From Salinivirgaceae bacterium (GTDB taxonomy: Bacteria > Bacteroidota > Bacteroidia > Bacteroidales > SZUA-534), in contig JAGCNL010000053.1 of NCBI GenBank assembly GCA_017645945.1, positions 71,816 through 135,815 of the forward strand: a DNA stretch of 64,000 nt, in the 5' to 3' direction. Positions 43,545 to 52,182 of the stretch are shown one piece after another. The position numbers were made by a program, and so were the translations under genes. Every line of letters starts with the position of its first letter. The stretch's first letter is position 1. Under the pieces are notes generated by a model. The model did not search any database. It was not told the DNA's origin and saw only the letters and a program-made list of their open reading frames with translations.

Positions 43545-46500
43545 TTATTCTTGTTCTTGAATTGTGTTTTCTTCGGCCGGAGCTTCGGCTTCCTCTTGTG
43601 ATTCAGCTGGTTCAGCCTGTTCGTCGGTTGTTTCCTCTGCGGGTTCCTCAGCAGCAGGCTCCTCAGCCGTTTCGCTCTCTGGCTCTGCGGCTTCAGGCTC
43701 AGCCTCGGTGGTTGCCGCCGGTTCCTCAATCACTGTTTCATCAACCTGCGGAGTACTCTCCTCTTTGTTTTGCGGCTCAGGCGTGTAGGTGGCTGCTGAT
43801 TCGGTCATCGGAGCCTCAATCATCTGCGGCTCTGCGGGCTTCACGTTCTCGCTTGTTTCAGCATTTTCCTCCTCGTCTTCGCTATCTTTATAGTAATTGT
43901 TTTCGTTATCGTTACCGCCACTCATATCAATCGTTACTTCAACTTCCTGCTTCGAGTTGTCGTCAACAAATTTGGTGCTCTCCTCGTCCACAATCAGTTT
44001 CAGTTTGGCGTTGGCCTCGGCAATAATGCCGTCCTTGCTGTCGCCGTAGTTGTCGATGACGCTCTGCAGGTTGGCTTTGGCCTGGAAGCGGTCGTTGCGG
44101 CTCATGCAGATGTCCGACAACAGGAAGAACGATTTTGCAATCCAGTAGATGTGCGGCGTGCCTGAGCCGATGAGGTTGTTAATCTCATCCTCCGACTTCT
44201 GCAACTCGTTCTGTTCGTATAACATACGGGCAACCATATACTGCGCCTCAGCACCCTCGCGGCTGTTCATGTCCTGCGCCAAGATGCGGAACTGCGTGAT
44301 GGCCGGATCCAACTGATTTGTCTGATAGTAACTTACGGCCATTATGTGGCGTGCGGTACGCACTTGCTCCTCCGAAACCTTGTCGGTGATAAGCAGCTTG
44401 CGTGCCGATTCAAGCGCATTGTTGAAATTGCTGTCGGCAAAGGCTGATTTCATCTGCCCCTCGCGTGCAATCATCAGGTTCGACTTCACTTCGGCATTGT
44501 CTTCCAATTGTTTATACAGCTCGTAAGCCTGCTTGTAGTCCTTGTCGTTCTCGGCAAGAGTGGCGGAGCTCAGCAAGGCAGCCTCAGTAAAGGTGTTTTT
44601 CTGCTTTCCAGCCACGGCAATAAAGTCGGCTTTGGCCTCGCGGTTCTTGTGCAGTTTCAAGTTGCAGTCGCCGCGATAGTATGTCGCGTTAAGCGCGAAA
44701 CGGCCGCTCGGGAACTTATCCAGATAACTGTCGAACAAGCCCGCTGCTTCGGTCCAATTGCCTGACATATAGACTTTTTCTGCCGATGCGTAGGTAAGCG
44801 AGTCGCGCTCGTTCTGGTCGATGTTGCCCAAGTTGCCCTTGCTCTGAACGTAGTCGAAATAGTCGTCAACCTTGTTCATGTCAACATAGACGTTCTTCAG
44901 AGCGAACAGTGCCTCGTCAGCCTCCGATGAGCCAGGGTACTTCTCAATTACATTCTTGAAGTTGTCGATTGCCAGATAGTTCTGACCGTCAGCATAATAG
45001 AGCAAGCCTGTCTGTAGCATCGACTTAACCACATACGAGCTGTTCGGATAGGTCTTCGCCAACAGACGGAAATCGCTGATTGCCAGCTGTGTGGAGTCGA
45101 GAATCGTGTAGGCGCGGCCACGCTCGAAGAGTGCGTCGGCAGCATATTTCGATTTTGGATAACGTTTCAGCAAGTCGCTCATTGCCAGAATTTTGCCATG
45201 CAGATTCTTGTCAAGTCCCATTGCAAAACCTTTCTGGAACAAAGCGTATTCAGCATCAAACTTGTCCATGTCGGCAGCCATTCCGTAGAACATCACGGCA
45301 TCGTTGAATTTCGATGTCACAAAGTAGCAGTCGCCGATGCGGATGTAGCTGTCGGCAAGCTTTGCGGTGTCGGCTCCGGCGGGTTTCTCAACATATTTGC
45401 GGAACCAGTCGGCCGATTTGGTGTACTCCTTGGTCTTGAAATAGCAGTAGCCGATATTGTAGTAGCACGTCTTGTACTCGGGCATTGTGTAGGCTCCAGG
45501 CGTTGTGAGCAGCTGGTTGTAGGCGTTGGCGGCATCGTGGTAGCGCTCCTGGCGGTAGAGAGCCTCTGCCTTCCAGTAGCTTGCCAGAGCGCGTATCTCC
45601 TTGTCGTACGCTTTGAGCGATATGGCCTGGTCAAACGCCGCGACTGACTCGTCGAACTGCAGATTGTTGAAGAGCTCGAGTCCGCGGAAATATGCCACAC
45701 GCTGCCATGCAGCCTGCATTTCGGCCGTTTTGTTCTTGATTTTTGCGATGGTTGCAAGTGCCTCTTGATAGTTTTTCGACGAGAGGCAAACCTTCACCAT
45801 ATATTCATAAACCTCGTCACGGTGAATCGATTTCGGGTAGAGCTCGAGATATTTGTTGAATGCCTTAATTGTTTCGTTGAAAGGCGAATATGCCAATTCA
45901 TACGACAGTTTTGCGTAGTTGAGCAGCGACTGCTCCTTGATTCGGTCGTTAAAATCGTATTTTGATGCCGACTCAAAAGCTTTGAGCGCTTTCTCCTTCT
46001 CGTCCAGCTTCATATTCGAGTAGGCAATGTGGAAATAGGCGTTCTGCGTCAGCGCGTCATCGATGTTGGTTACGTTCGACATTGTGTTAACGGTTTGCTG
46101 AAAGTCACCCGTCTTAAAGTACGCATAACCAAGTTGGTATATATCCTCACGAGTGTAGTTGCCAGCCTTGCTTTTGTAGGTTTCAAGATAAGGCAGCGCC
46201 TCGTTGTAAAGACCTTTGTTGTAGAGCGCCTCTCCCACTATGCGCGACATTTCGGCCTCGCGCTTCGGGTCGTTCTGGTCGAGCAGGTTCTTGCCCAGCT
46301 CCAGCACCTTGTCGTCTTTTCCCTGAAGGAAGTAAATCTGCACTCTGTAGTAAGGCACAACGGCCGCAAAAGCAGGGTCTTTCTCGATTTTGGCAAGATT
46401 GTTGAGCGCCGTCTCGTAGTTTTTGTTGGCGTAAGCCAGATGGGCGTAGAAATAGATGGCTGGTGACGAATATTTGTTGTTCTTGTCAATCAGCTCGTAG

Positions 46501-47000
46501 AACATCTTCTGCGCCTTCTCAGTCTGCCCAAGCTTGAAGTAGCTGTAGCCCTTTTTGAAATAGAGCTCGGCCTGCTGGTCGCGGTTCAGATGCTGCTTCC
46601 ACACCTTGTCGAAGTAATCGATGGCCTCGCGGTAGTGGTTCACGCGATACTGATAGCGGCCCATCTCGAAGTAGGCAGTGCGTGTGCGCGGGCTTTCAGG
46701 ATAGTCAATGATGAACTTGCCGATACGGTATTCAGCGTCGTTGTTAAACAACTCAAGGGCGCACAATGCGGCGTAGTATTCGGCGTCGGCCTTGATGTCG
46801 GCAAACTCGTTGCCGTAGCGCGCCACCACCCGCTCAAAGTACACCTGAGCCTGCGAATAATGCTGTTTGCTGAACAAATCGACGCCTACGCGGTAATCGT
46901 AGTCCTCGTCGCTATAGATTATCGATTTCTGTGCCGTAGCACTTAAAGCTGTTAATGAGATAACAGCCGCCAAACATCTGGCTAATAATTTTCTATGCAT
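43545..47000 (-). CDS. Large periplasmic tetratricopeptide-repeat protein with acidic tail
   Basis: 1151 residues. The signal peptide ends near LSATAQK. Roughly twenty TPR or YbgF/BamD-like repeats fill residues 25-1000, with recurrent W/Y-x-x-G/A-x-x-x-x/Y patterns such as SQAQVYFERVVARYGN, RYQYRVNHYREAIDYFDKVW, AYNQLLTTPGAYTMP and LSISDFRLLAKTYPNSS-like units. The last 130 residues are low-complexity, rich in Glu, Ala, Pro and Thr, and probably disordered. It probably acts as a scaffold at the outer membrane with the barrel protein encoded 24 bp downstream. No enzymatic motif was seen. Confidence 0.85.
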   Translation of the reverse strand: MHRKLLARCLAAVISLTALSATAQKSIIYSDEDYDYRVGVDLFSKQHYSQAQVYFERVVARYGNEFADIKADAEYYAALCALELFNNDAEYRIGKFIIDYPESPRTRTAYFEMGRYQYRVNHYREAIDYFDKVWKQHLNRDQQAELYFKKGYSYFKLGQTEKAQKMFYELIDKNNKYSSPAIYFYAHLAYANKNYETALNNLAKIEKDPAFAAVVPYYRVQIYFLQGKDDKVLELGKNLLDQNDPKREAEMSRIVGEALYNKGLYNEALPYLETYKSKAGNYTREDIYQLGYAYFKTGDFQQTVNTMSNVTNIDDALTQNAYFHIAYSNMKLDEKEKALKAFESASKYDFNDRIKEQSLLNYAKLSYELAYSPFNETIKAFNKYLELYPKSIHRDEVYEYMVKVCLSSKNYQEALATIAKIKNKTAEMQAAWQRVAYFRGLELFNNLQFDESVAAFDQAISLKAYDKEIRALASYWKAEALYRQERYHDAANAYNQLLTTPGAYTMPEYKTCYYNIGYCYFKTKEYTKSADWFRKYVEKPAGADTAKLADSYIRIGDCYFVTSKFNDAVMFYGMAADMDKFDAEYALFQKGFAMGLDKNLHGKILAMSDLLKRYPKSKYAADALFERGRAYTILDSTQLAISDFRLLAKTYPNSSYVVKSMLQTGLLYYADGQNYLAIDNFKNVIEKYPGSSEADEALFALKNVYVDMNKVDDYFDYVQSKGNLGNIDQNERDSLTYASAEKVYMSGNWTEAAGLFDSYLDKFPSGRFALNATYYRGDCNLKLHKNREAKADFIAVAGKQKNTFTEAALLSSATLAENDKDYKQAYELYKQLEDNAEVKSNLMIAREGQMKSAFADSNFNNALESARKLLITDKVSEEQVRTARHIMAVSYYQTNQLDPAITQFRILAQDMNSREGAEAQYMVARMLYEQNELQKSEDEINNLIGSGTPHIYWIAKSFFLLSDICMSRNDRFQAKANLQSVIDNYGDSKDGIIAEANAKLKLIVDEESTKFVDDNSKQEVEVTIDMSGGNDNENNYYKDSEDEEENAETSENVKPAEPQMIEAPMTESAATYTPEPQNKEESTPQVDETVIEEPAATTEAEPEAAEPESETAEEPAAEEPAEETTDEQAEPAESQEEAEAPAEENTIQEQE

Positions 47001-47290
47001 AAAAGAATGAACTAAATGGGAACGCTCCCGCTCCCCGTTTCTATTCCAATTTTCGGCCGATTCGGCGTCATTTTCCGTCCGAATCCGGCTCTTATTATCC
47101 GAAACAAATAAAATCGTTTTCAGCTACAAGGAATTTACCGTCGGAAGGTTTTAATTAACAAGTGAGTGTTTATTTGTTGGCGCACGGATTTTTTGAACGC
47201 AGATGACGCAGATTGGGAATGTCTGCCGGCAAAAGCCAACATTTCAACAGGGGTACAAATTGTCCCCCACTTGAATTAATATTTGAAAAA
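47001..47290. other. Intergenic region between the TPR gene and the DUF234 ATPase repeat
   Basis: A GGGA-ACGC-TCCC mini hairpin near 47018, cggccgattcggc/tccgaatccggc partial complementarity near 47055-47095, and an AT-rich tract follow each other. The right border is a 60-bp palindromic repeat (separate entry). There is no gene or terminator that I can support. Confidence 0.4.
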
Positions 47291-47350
47291 TCCGCTGTAA
47301 AGTGTCGAAATCTATATAAAAATGATATGATTCCGACAGTTTCTGACGGA
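47291..47350. repeat. 60-bp palindromic direct repeat, copy 1 (3' side of the ATPase)
   Basis: This 60-bp copy matches the one at 48828-48887 at 50 of 60 positions by my alignment, with no gaps. The arms TCCG...GTGTCGAAATC and GATTCCGACAGTTTCTGACGGA pair imperfectly to make a hairpin. It ends 16 bp before the ATPase stop codon, so the ATPase gene is closely bracketed by the two copies. Confidence 0.8.
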
Positions 47351-47366
47351 AAAATATCTATAGAAA

Positions 47367-48785
47367 TTAGAATGTAAATAATTTATCTATAGTTATTTGC
47401 GAGTGTATTTCATTAGAATATGAGTTGCGGTAAATTCCGTTTAAAGTTATCATAGTTAACACAACTGATTTTTCGGTACCGGTGGTCTCAATAAAACGTG
47501 TCCGCTTGTTTTGCAAAGACAGTTCGAATTTGGCGTCAATCTTGAACGTTGATTTCGAAAACTTTATCTCACAAAGGTTTATCACGCCGTCGCTGCGGTC
47601 GATGAGAAGGTCGATTTGCGCACCAGGGTTCTTCTCATCCCCCTCAACAAACCACGAATATTCGCTGCTGATAATGCCCGAAATGCCAAGTGCCGCCTTA
47701 ATTTGCCTGCTATGCAAAAGACAAATTCGCTCAAAAGCAAGCCCGCACCAAGTGTTATATATGGGTTTGTCAATGCTTTTCGTCCAAAAATGCTCGTCGT
47801 TGACAAGGTTGTCCACAACAAATTTGAAATAGAACAACGTGTATTGGTCAATTAGTTGATACATAGCGTTCTTACTTCTTTTGCCTATGCAAGTGTACTT
47901 ACGGATAAATCCGCAGTTCTCAAGGTCCGACAATGTGCTGGCAAGCCGACCATTGTCTGGCACACCACTTTCTTTTACAATTTCGGTACGTGACATTCCC
48001 GCCTTTTTCCGCCCCAAGGCCTCAATTATGGCAAGATATTTTTCGGGACGCTGAAACAGCGACGCATACAATTCCGAAAATTCATCTTTTAATTCGGCAT
48101 CTCTTGCAAAAAACAAATTGTCAATATTTTGCGCGAAACTTTTCTCTCTGTCGAGCAAAGACCAATAATACGGCACTCCGCCCAAAATCATATATCCTTC
48201 AATAATTTGGCGGCGATTCATACCCAACCGCAACTTTTTGGCATACAGCTCACATTCGCACAGCGTGAACTGCTGCAAATGAATCCGCCCTGTAAGTCGG
48301 TTGTGCAGCCCACCGTGGTTTTTAACTATCTTATTGATAATCCACGATGTAGCCGACCCGCAAACGATGAATACAACATCTTTCCGTGCAGAGGCAAAAC
48401 TGTTCCAAAAGTGCTCCAACGCCGACAGAAAGCTCGACCTCGGCGCATCCATCCACGGCAGTTCATCAATGAACACCACCTTCTTTTTGCTTCTCGACTG
48501 CTTGATTAGCGTTGCCAGCATATCGAACGCATCGAGCCAGTTCTCGGGTATCGGCGTTTTTTTGAGCCCGTAGTTGCGTAGCGATATTTGAAAATTGTGC
48601 AGTTGCTCTCTTGTGTTTTTCTTTGCCAACCCAGTGTGAGCAAAGGTGAATTTGTTGCCGAAAGTTTCCCGAACCAGATACGTCTTGCCCACACGGCGGC
48701 GGCCATAAACAGCTATAAACTGCGACTCGTCTGATTCCAACGCATTGAGCAACCTCTTTTTCTCTTCTATTCTACCAATCATCAT
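47367..48785 (-). CDS. AAA ATPase with C-terminal DUF234 (archaeal-type)
   Basis: 472 residues. The N-terminal AAA ATPase has Walker A AVYGRRRVGKTYLVRE near residue 25-40 and Walker B KKVVFIDELPWMD near 100, followed by sensor and lid motifs (VVFIVCGSATSWIINKIVKN, then LTGRIHLQQFTLCE). A winged-helix segment lies in the middle (AGMSRTEIVKESGVPDNGRL). The C-terminal 150 residues are DUF234 with a PD-(D/E)XK-like core: PGAQIDLLIDRSDGVINLCE and IKFS. The family is patchy across bacteria and archaea, often multi-copy, with unknown role. It is monocistronic, and both ends carry copies of a 60-bp palindromic repeat, suggesting a mobile or self-regulated unit. Confidence 0.9.
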   Translation of the reverse strand: MMIGRIEEKKRLLNALESDESQFIAVYGRRRVGKTYLVRETFGNKFTFAHTGLAKKNTREQLHNFQISLRNYGLKKTPIPENWLDAFDMLATLIKQSRSKKKVVFIDELPWMDAPRSSFLSALEHFWNSFASARKDVVFIVCGSATSWIINKIVKNHGGLHNRLTGRIHLQQFTLCECELYAKKLRLGMNRRQIIEGYMILGGVPYYWSLLDREKSFAQNIDNLFFARDAELKDEFSELYASLFQRPEKYLAIIEALGRKKAGMSRTEIVKESGVPDNGRLASTLSDLENCGFIRKYTCIGKRSKNAMYQLIDQYTLFYFKFVVDNLVNDEHFWTKSIDKPIYNTWCGLAFERICLLHSRQIKAALGISGIISSEYSWFVEGDEKNPGAQIDLLIDRSDGVINLCEIKFSKSTFKIDAKFELSLQNKRTRFIETTGTEKSVVLTMITLNGIYRNSYSNEIHSQITIDKLFTF

Positions 48786-48827
48786 TATTTGTATATAGTT
48801 GGTTATGAACGCAAAGATAAAAAAGTT

Positions 48828-48887
48828 TCCGTCAGAAAGTGTCGGAATCTATGAAAAATTAATATGATTTCGACAGTTTCTGACGGA
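48828..48887. repeat. 60-bp palindromic direct repeat, copy 2 (5' side of the ATPase)
   Basis: The arms TCCGTCAGAAAGTGTCGGAATC and GATTTCGACAGTTTCTGACGGA pair with three mismatches across a 16-nt centre. It lies 43 bp upstream of the ATPase start codon. The promoter for the ATPase must lie within or next to it. Confidence 0.8.
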
Positions 48888-48933
48888 TTTATTCTCTAAC
48901 CGATTTTACCCTATTCAAACCGAATAAAAACAC

Positions 48934-48962
48934 GTAGAGACGCCATATTATGACGTCTCTAC
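48934..48962. repeat. REP-like palindrome (GTAGAGACG family)
   Basis: The arms GTAGAGACG/CGTCTCTAC surround an 11-nt centre in the gap between the ATPase gene and the LRR surface-protein gene. The arm sequence is identical to that of the 23872-23899 palindrome. Confidence 0.75.
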
Positions 48963-48989
48963 ACACATTATCAATATTTTACCAATTTA

Positions 48990-51323
48990 TCATTTCACAA
49001 TAACACGTTTCACAGTGCCGCCAGTTTTTACAATGTAAATGCCTGTGGTGTTGACGGTTATTTCCGCACGGACGCGGCACGCCACGTCCCTACCTACCAA
49101 TGCACCCATCGCATTGTAAACCCTGATTTCTTCCGTGGCGTTCTCAACAACAATGGTGTTGCCGTGGGCGTAGATGTTGATGGCATTGGCGGCTGTTTCT
49201 ACAACGGCTGTATTGTTTGCTTTTTCCCAAACAGCGACAAATTCCATATCAGAATACACCCCAAACTCACCGTTATAAGTGTATGCTTCTCCATCTTGTT
49301 CTTTATATTGCCAACCATTGAATGTGTAACCGCTGCGAGTTGGTATTGGCAAATTAACATAACTGCCATAACTGACTATCATACTGTCAACATTATCACC
49401 GCCGTTTGAATCAAATTTCAAGAGGTATTTATTGTCAAAATTCACATCATATGTTGTAGTCCCAGTAACCACAATCTTTCGTGGATTATCAGTATTTCCA
49501 TCGGCCCAACTGGCGAAACGATAGCCACCACCAATAGTGCCTATTGTCACTGTTATTGTATCATCATAATATCCATAATACTCTTTCCAATACATTGCGT
49601 CACCGCCTATTGTTATCATATACTTTTGTTTTTCAAATAAGGCAGCATATGTTGCATCTTCAGTAACAGTGATTACTCGTGGATTCTCAGTGTGTGTTTG
49701 CCAATAATAATCTATTCCCGTCCAACCCGAATAGGAAGTATAAGTAGAATCGCTCCACTTCGAAAAACGATAATGCTCGTTTGGTGTCGCTGTCAGTGTT
49801 ACCTGAGAACCATACGTGTAAGTGCCACCACCTGTAACTGTTCCATTTTCGGCATAGGTTGTTATTGTAAATGAACTGATTTCGAATTCGGCTGTGAATA
49901 CGGTATCTTGTGACACAACAAATTTTCGCGGATTGTCAGTATTTCCATCGCTCCATTTAACAAAATGATAACCATCATCGGCAATGGCCGTAATTATATT
50001 GGTATTACCATAGTGCTGTGTACCAGTGCCATCTACACTTCCATTTTTGGCATTTCCATAGATTTTACAATCCTCACCCACGAATTTTACGGTGTAGGTT
50101 TTGTCTCCTTTCACGGTAACAACTCGCGGATTGTCGGTATTTCCATCTGTCCAGCTATCGAAACGGTAATGTGCGGCAGGAATGGCTGTGAGTTCGACAT
50201 TATCACACACAAGATAACTGCCAGTTCCACTAACTGTGCCTCTGTCTAAATTTGAACTTGCTGCTGTAATATTGTGGTTTCCAACAGCAAAAACTTCTTT
50301 GCGTTTCCAAACAGATGCCGTTTTGTAGGTGGTAACTTTATCAGTTGGCACATAAACGGTGTCAACAGTTGGGAATGGGTCTTCTGTCATTGTGGCTGGT
50401 GTTGTTCCCATACTTCTCATTACCTTAAAATTGCAATTGACAAACGCGCCAACGCCAATATTTGTTACCGATGCAGGAACGGCAATTGATGTTAAACCTG
50501 CGCAATCATAAAAGGCGTATTCTGGAATGTTTTTAACTTTTTCGCCAAATGTAACAGATGAAAGATTTGTGCAACCAGCAAAAACAGGATAATCACTTGA
50601 ACCCATACTAATGCAGTTGTTAGCGTTGAAATCGACTGACACCAAACTTGTACAACCGCTAAAAGCGTTGATACCGATGCATGTTACAGAATCTGGAATA
50701 ATAACGGATTTCAAATTTCTGCAATCTTTAAAAGCCTCATCATAAATGATTTTGCAGGCGCTGTTAATTGTTACTGATGCTATAGATGTGTCTTTTACTT
50801 GTAAAAGCATTACGTACGGATTATTCTCGTTTCCAACATAATAACAACCACCATCAAGCAAATAATCAATCTTGTCGCAACCTTTGAAAGCATCTTTGCC
50901 AATAAATGTTACAGAATTTGGAATAGTAACCGTAATTAATTCAGTACACCCATTGAATGATGACTCGCCAATGCTCATTACAGTTTTGGGAATGGTAATC
51001 GAAGATAGACCATTGCAGTTAAAGAATGCGAATGAACCGATTTCAGTTACTGAATAATCTTCATATTTTTCAGGAATCATTAAACTCCCTGATGGCATAT
51101 TATATCCATGATAATAAGTTGACGTATTTAGATACTCGCCGTTAGAGTAATATGTACTATAGCGATAACAAGGATACGTAACTGTTACCTCATATGGTTC
51201 TATGTCATTTGAGAGGAGGTAATACAATGTTTGCCCGCTACTACAGGTCGCTGAAAAATGAAATTCTGCCCATGCATGCCCTGCAAGCATTGTGGTTAAA
51301 AGAATTGTAAATAATCGTTTCAT
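48990..51323 (-). CDS. BspA-like LRR surface protein with InlB B-repeats and C-terminal sorting-like domain
   Basis: About 777 residues (an ATG three codons upstream is an alternative). The signal peptide ends near HAWAE. Residues 60-330 carry LRR_5/BspA repeats (VTEIGSFAFFNCNGLSSITI, then GKDAFKGC, AGLTSIAVPASVTNIG). Residues 350-690 hold repeated InlB/Bacteroides B-repeat modules (VELTAIPAAHYRFDSWTDGN, then DNPRVVTVKGD). The C-terminal 75 residues look like a short type A-like sorting domain (IRVYNAMGALV then ITVNTTGIYIVKTGG, ending VKRVIVK). A palindromic element interrupts this domain at 49070-49093. Predicted cell-surface adhesin or binding protein. Confidence 0.85.
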   Translation of the reverse strand: MKRLFTILLTTMLAGHAWAEFHFSATCSSGQTLYYLLSNDIEPYEVTVTYPCYRYSTYYSNGEYLNTSTYYHGYNMPSGSLMIPEKYEDYSVTEIGSFAFFNCNGLSSITIPKTVMSIGESSFNGCTELITVTIPNSVTFIGKDAFKGCDKIDYLLDGGCYYVGNENNPYVMLLQVKDTSIASVTINSACKIIYDEAFKDCRNLKSVIIPDSVTCIGINAFSGCTSLVSVDFNANNCISMGSSDYPVFAGCTNLSSVTFGEKVKNIPEYAFYDCAGLTSIAVPASVTNIGVGAFVNCNFKVMRSMGTTPATMTEDPFPTVDTVYVPTDKVTTYKTASVWKRKEVFAVGNHNITAASSNLDRGTVSGTGSYLVCDNVELTAIPAAHYRFDSWTDGNTDNPRVVTVKGDKTYTVKFVGEDCKIYGNAKNGSVDGTGTQHYGNTNIITAIADDGYHFVKWSDGNTDNPRKFVVSQDTVFTAEFEISSFTITTYAENGTVTGGGTYTYGSQVTLTATPNEHYRFSKWSDSTYTSYSGWTGIDYYWQTHTENPRVITVTEDATYAALFEKQKYMITIGGDAMYWKEYYGYYDDTITVTIGTIGGGYRFASWADGNTDNPRKIVVTGTTTYDVNFDNKYLLKFDSNGGDNVDSMIVSYGSYVNLPIPTRSGYTFNGWQYKEQDGEAYTYNGEFGVYSDMEFVAVWEKANNTAVVETAANAINIYAHGNTIVVENATEEIRVYNAMGALVGRDVACRVRAEITVNTTGIYIVKTGGTVKRVIVK
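49070..49093. repeat. REP-like palindrome inside a coding sequence
   Basis: GGACGCGGC-AC-GCCACGTCC then CTAC has 9-bp arms with one mismatch and matches the outer GTAGGGACG arm found in intergenic copies when read on the minus strand. Within the LRR protein it encodes about GRDVACRVR, a stretch with no counterpart in ordinary sorting domains. The frame remains open through it. Confidence 0.55.
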
Positions 51324-51387
51324 AATTATCATTTTTTAAAATTACTTTAACATATACGTACCCAATTGATTTATAGCCGAAAAACAC

Positions 51388-51427
51388 AATGCCCAATATG
51401 GGCATTGATTACTGCCCGATTTGGGCA
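51388..51427. promoter_or_regulatory. Twin GCCC/GGGC palindromes at the end of the XRE gene
   Basis: AATGCCC-AATAT-GGGCATT (51388-51406) and TGCCC-GATTT-GGGCA (51413-51427) are two related inverted repeats 6 bp apart. The second covers the last codons of the XRE gene on the minus strand. They could be a terminator pair or operator half-sites; no T tract follows on the minus side. Confidence 0.4.
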
Positions 51428-51645
51428 TTATGGGTGGCTAATGCTTCGGAAAAAATCTTGAAGAAATCATAATCGAGAATCTTCGAGATTTGCATAAGTT
51501 GTTGGGTGTCGATGGTTTGTTTGTGGAATATTTTAGCTACAGTACGCACATTGCACGAGAGTCGCTGCGCCAGCCAGACATTGCTCCTGCCCTGCCTACG
51601 CAGCTCCTCTTTAATCAGTTCTCCTATGTGCGTTGTTTCTTTCAT
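51409..51645 (-). CDS. XRE-family helix-turn-helix protein
   Basis: About 78 residues from the ATG at 51645; an upstream frame of 13 residues is unlike the family. The HTH core is IKEELRRQGRSNVWLAQRLS, then CNVRTVAKIFHKQTIDTQQL, with the recognition helix around NVRTVAKIF. The final MQISKILDYDFFKIFSEAL helix is common in small Bacteroidota XRE proteins. The target is unknown. The LRR surface gene is the next gene downstream on the minus strand, after about 85 bp, so control of it is possible but unproven. Confidence 0.7.
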   Translation of the reverse strand: MKETTHIGELIKEELRRQGRSNVWLAQRLSCNVRTVAKIFHKQTIDTQQLMQISKILDYDFFKIFSEALATHNAQIGQ

Positions 51646-52182
51646 TTTGCTTTTGGTGAGCAACAACCTCATTCTCAAAAGCACAAAAAGAAAAGCGTGA
51701 ATCTATTTCGTTTTTAAATGCCTATTTAAAACGGCGGGCTCCGGAAATGGCCTTGTGGATAAATAAGCACGAAATAGTCCACGCCCAAAGGCGTAAACAT
51801 TTCGCTTGCTTACTCTCTTCCACATTAAATTTTCCGGATTTGCCGTTTTGAGAATAATAGCGTAAAGCTCTATATGTCAATAAATAAAATCTACTATCTC
51901 AATTCAAAGTTTTAAGCGTTCAACAATAATGTTTGGGCAAATATATGAAGTTTTGCGGCAATATGGCAAAGCATCCATATTAACAACCAAATGTTTATTA
52001 AATCGGCAACCATTTGTGCCTTAAATGCTCATAAATAATACTTTTGTCACAAACAATGATTGAAGTCCCGATAGTTATCGGGATAAATGCGTGAAGGATT
52101 GAAGGACACGTTGTAGTGGTGCGCCACGTCGCTACGCACAACATTCTTCCCTCTAAACGCTAACCTCTAAACTTTTAAAACT
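51646..52182. other. Intergenic region before ftsE
   Basis: About 540 bp. It holds the rod-like 122-nt hairpin at 51728-51849 (separate entry), an AT-rich section to about 52055, a TCCCGATAGTTATCGGGA palindrome at 52066-52083, and a degenerate REP-like GTAG...CTAC element at 52113-52135. No gene found. Confidence 0.6.
51728..51849. ncRNA. 122-nt rod-like hairpin, possible structured RNA or DNA element
   Basis: Six consecutive nested helices can be written without searching for alternatives: AAAACGGC/GCCGTTTT (8 bp), TCCGGAAA/TTTCCGGA (8 bp), GTGGA/TCCAC, TAAGC/GCTTA, CGAAAT/ATTTCG (6 bp), and ACGCC/GGCGT closing a CAAA tetraloop. That is 37 base pairs separated by short internal loops. This is far beyond chance for a spacer. 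It lies between an XRE gene and ftsE; I do not recognise the RNA family. Which strand is functional cannot be told. Confidence 0.5.
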
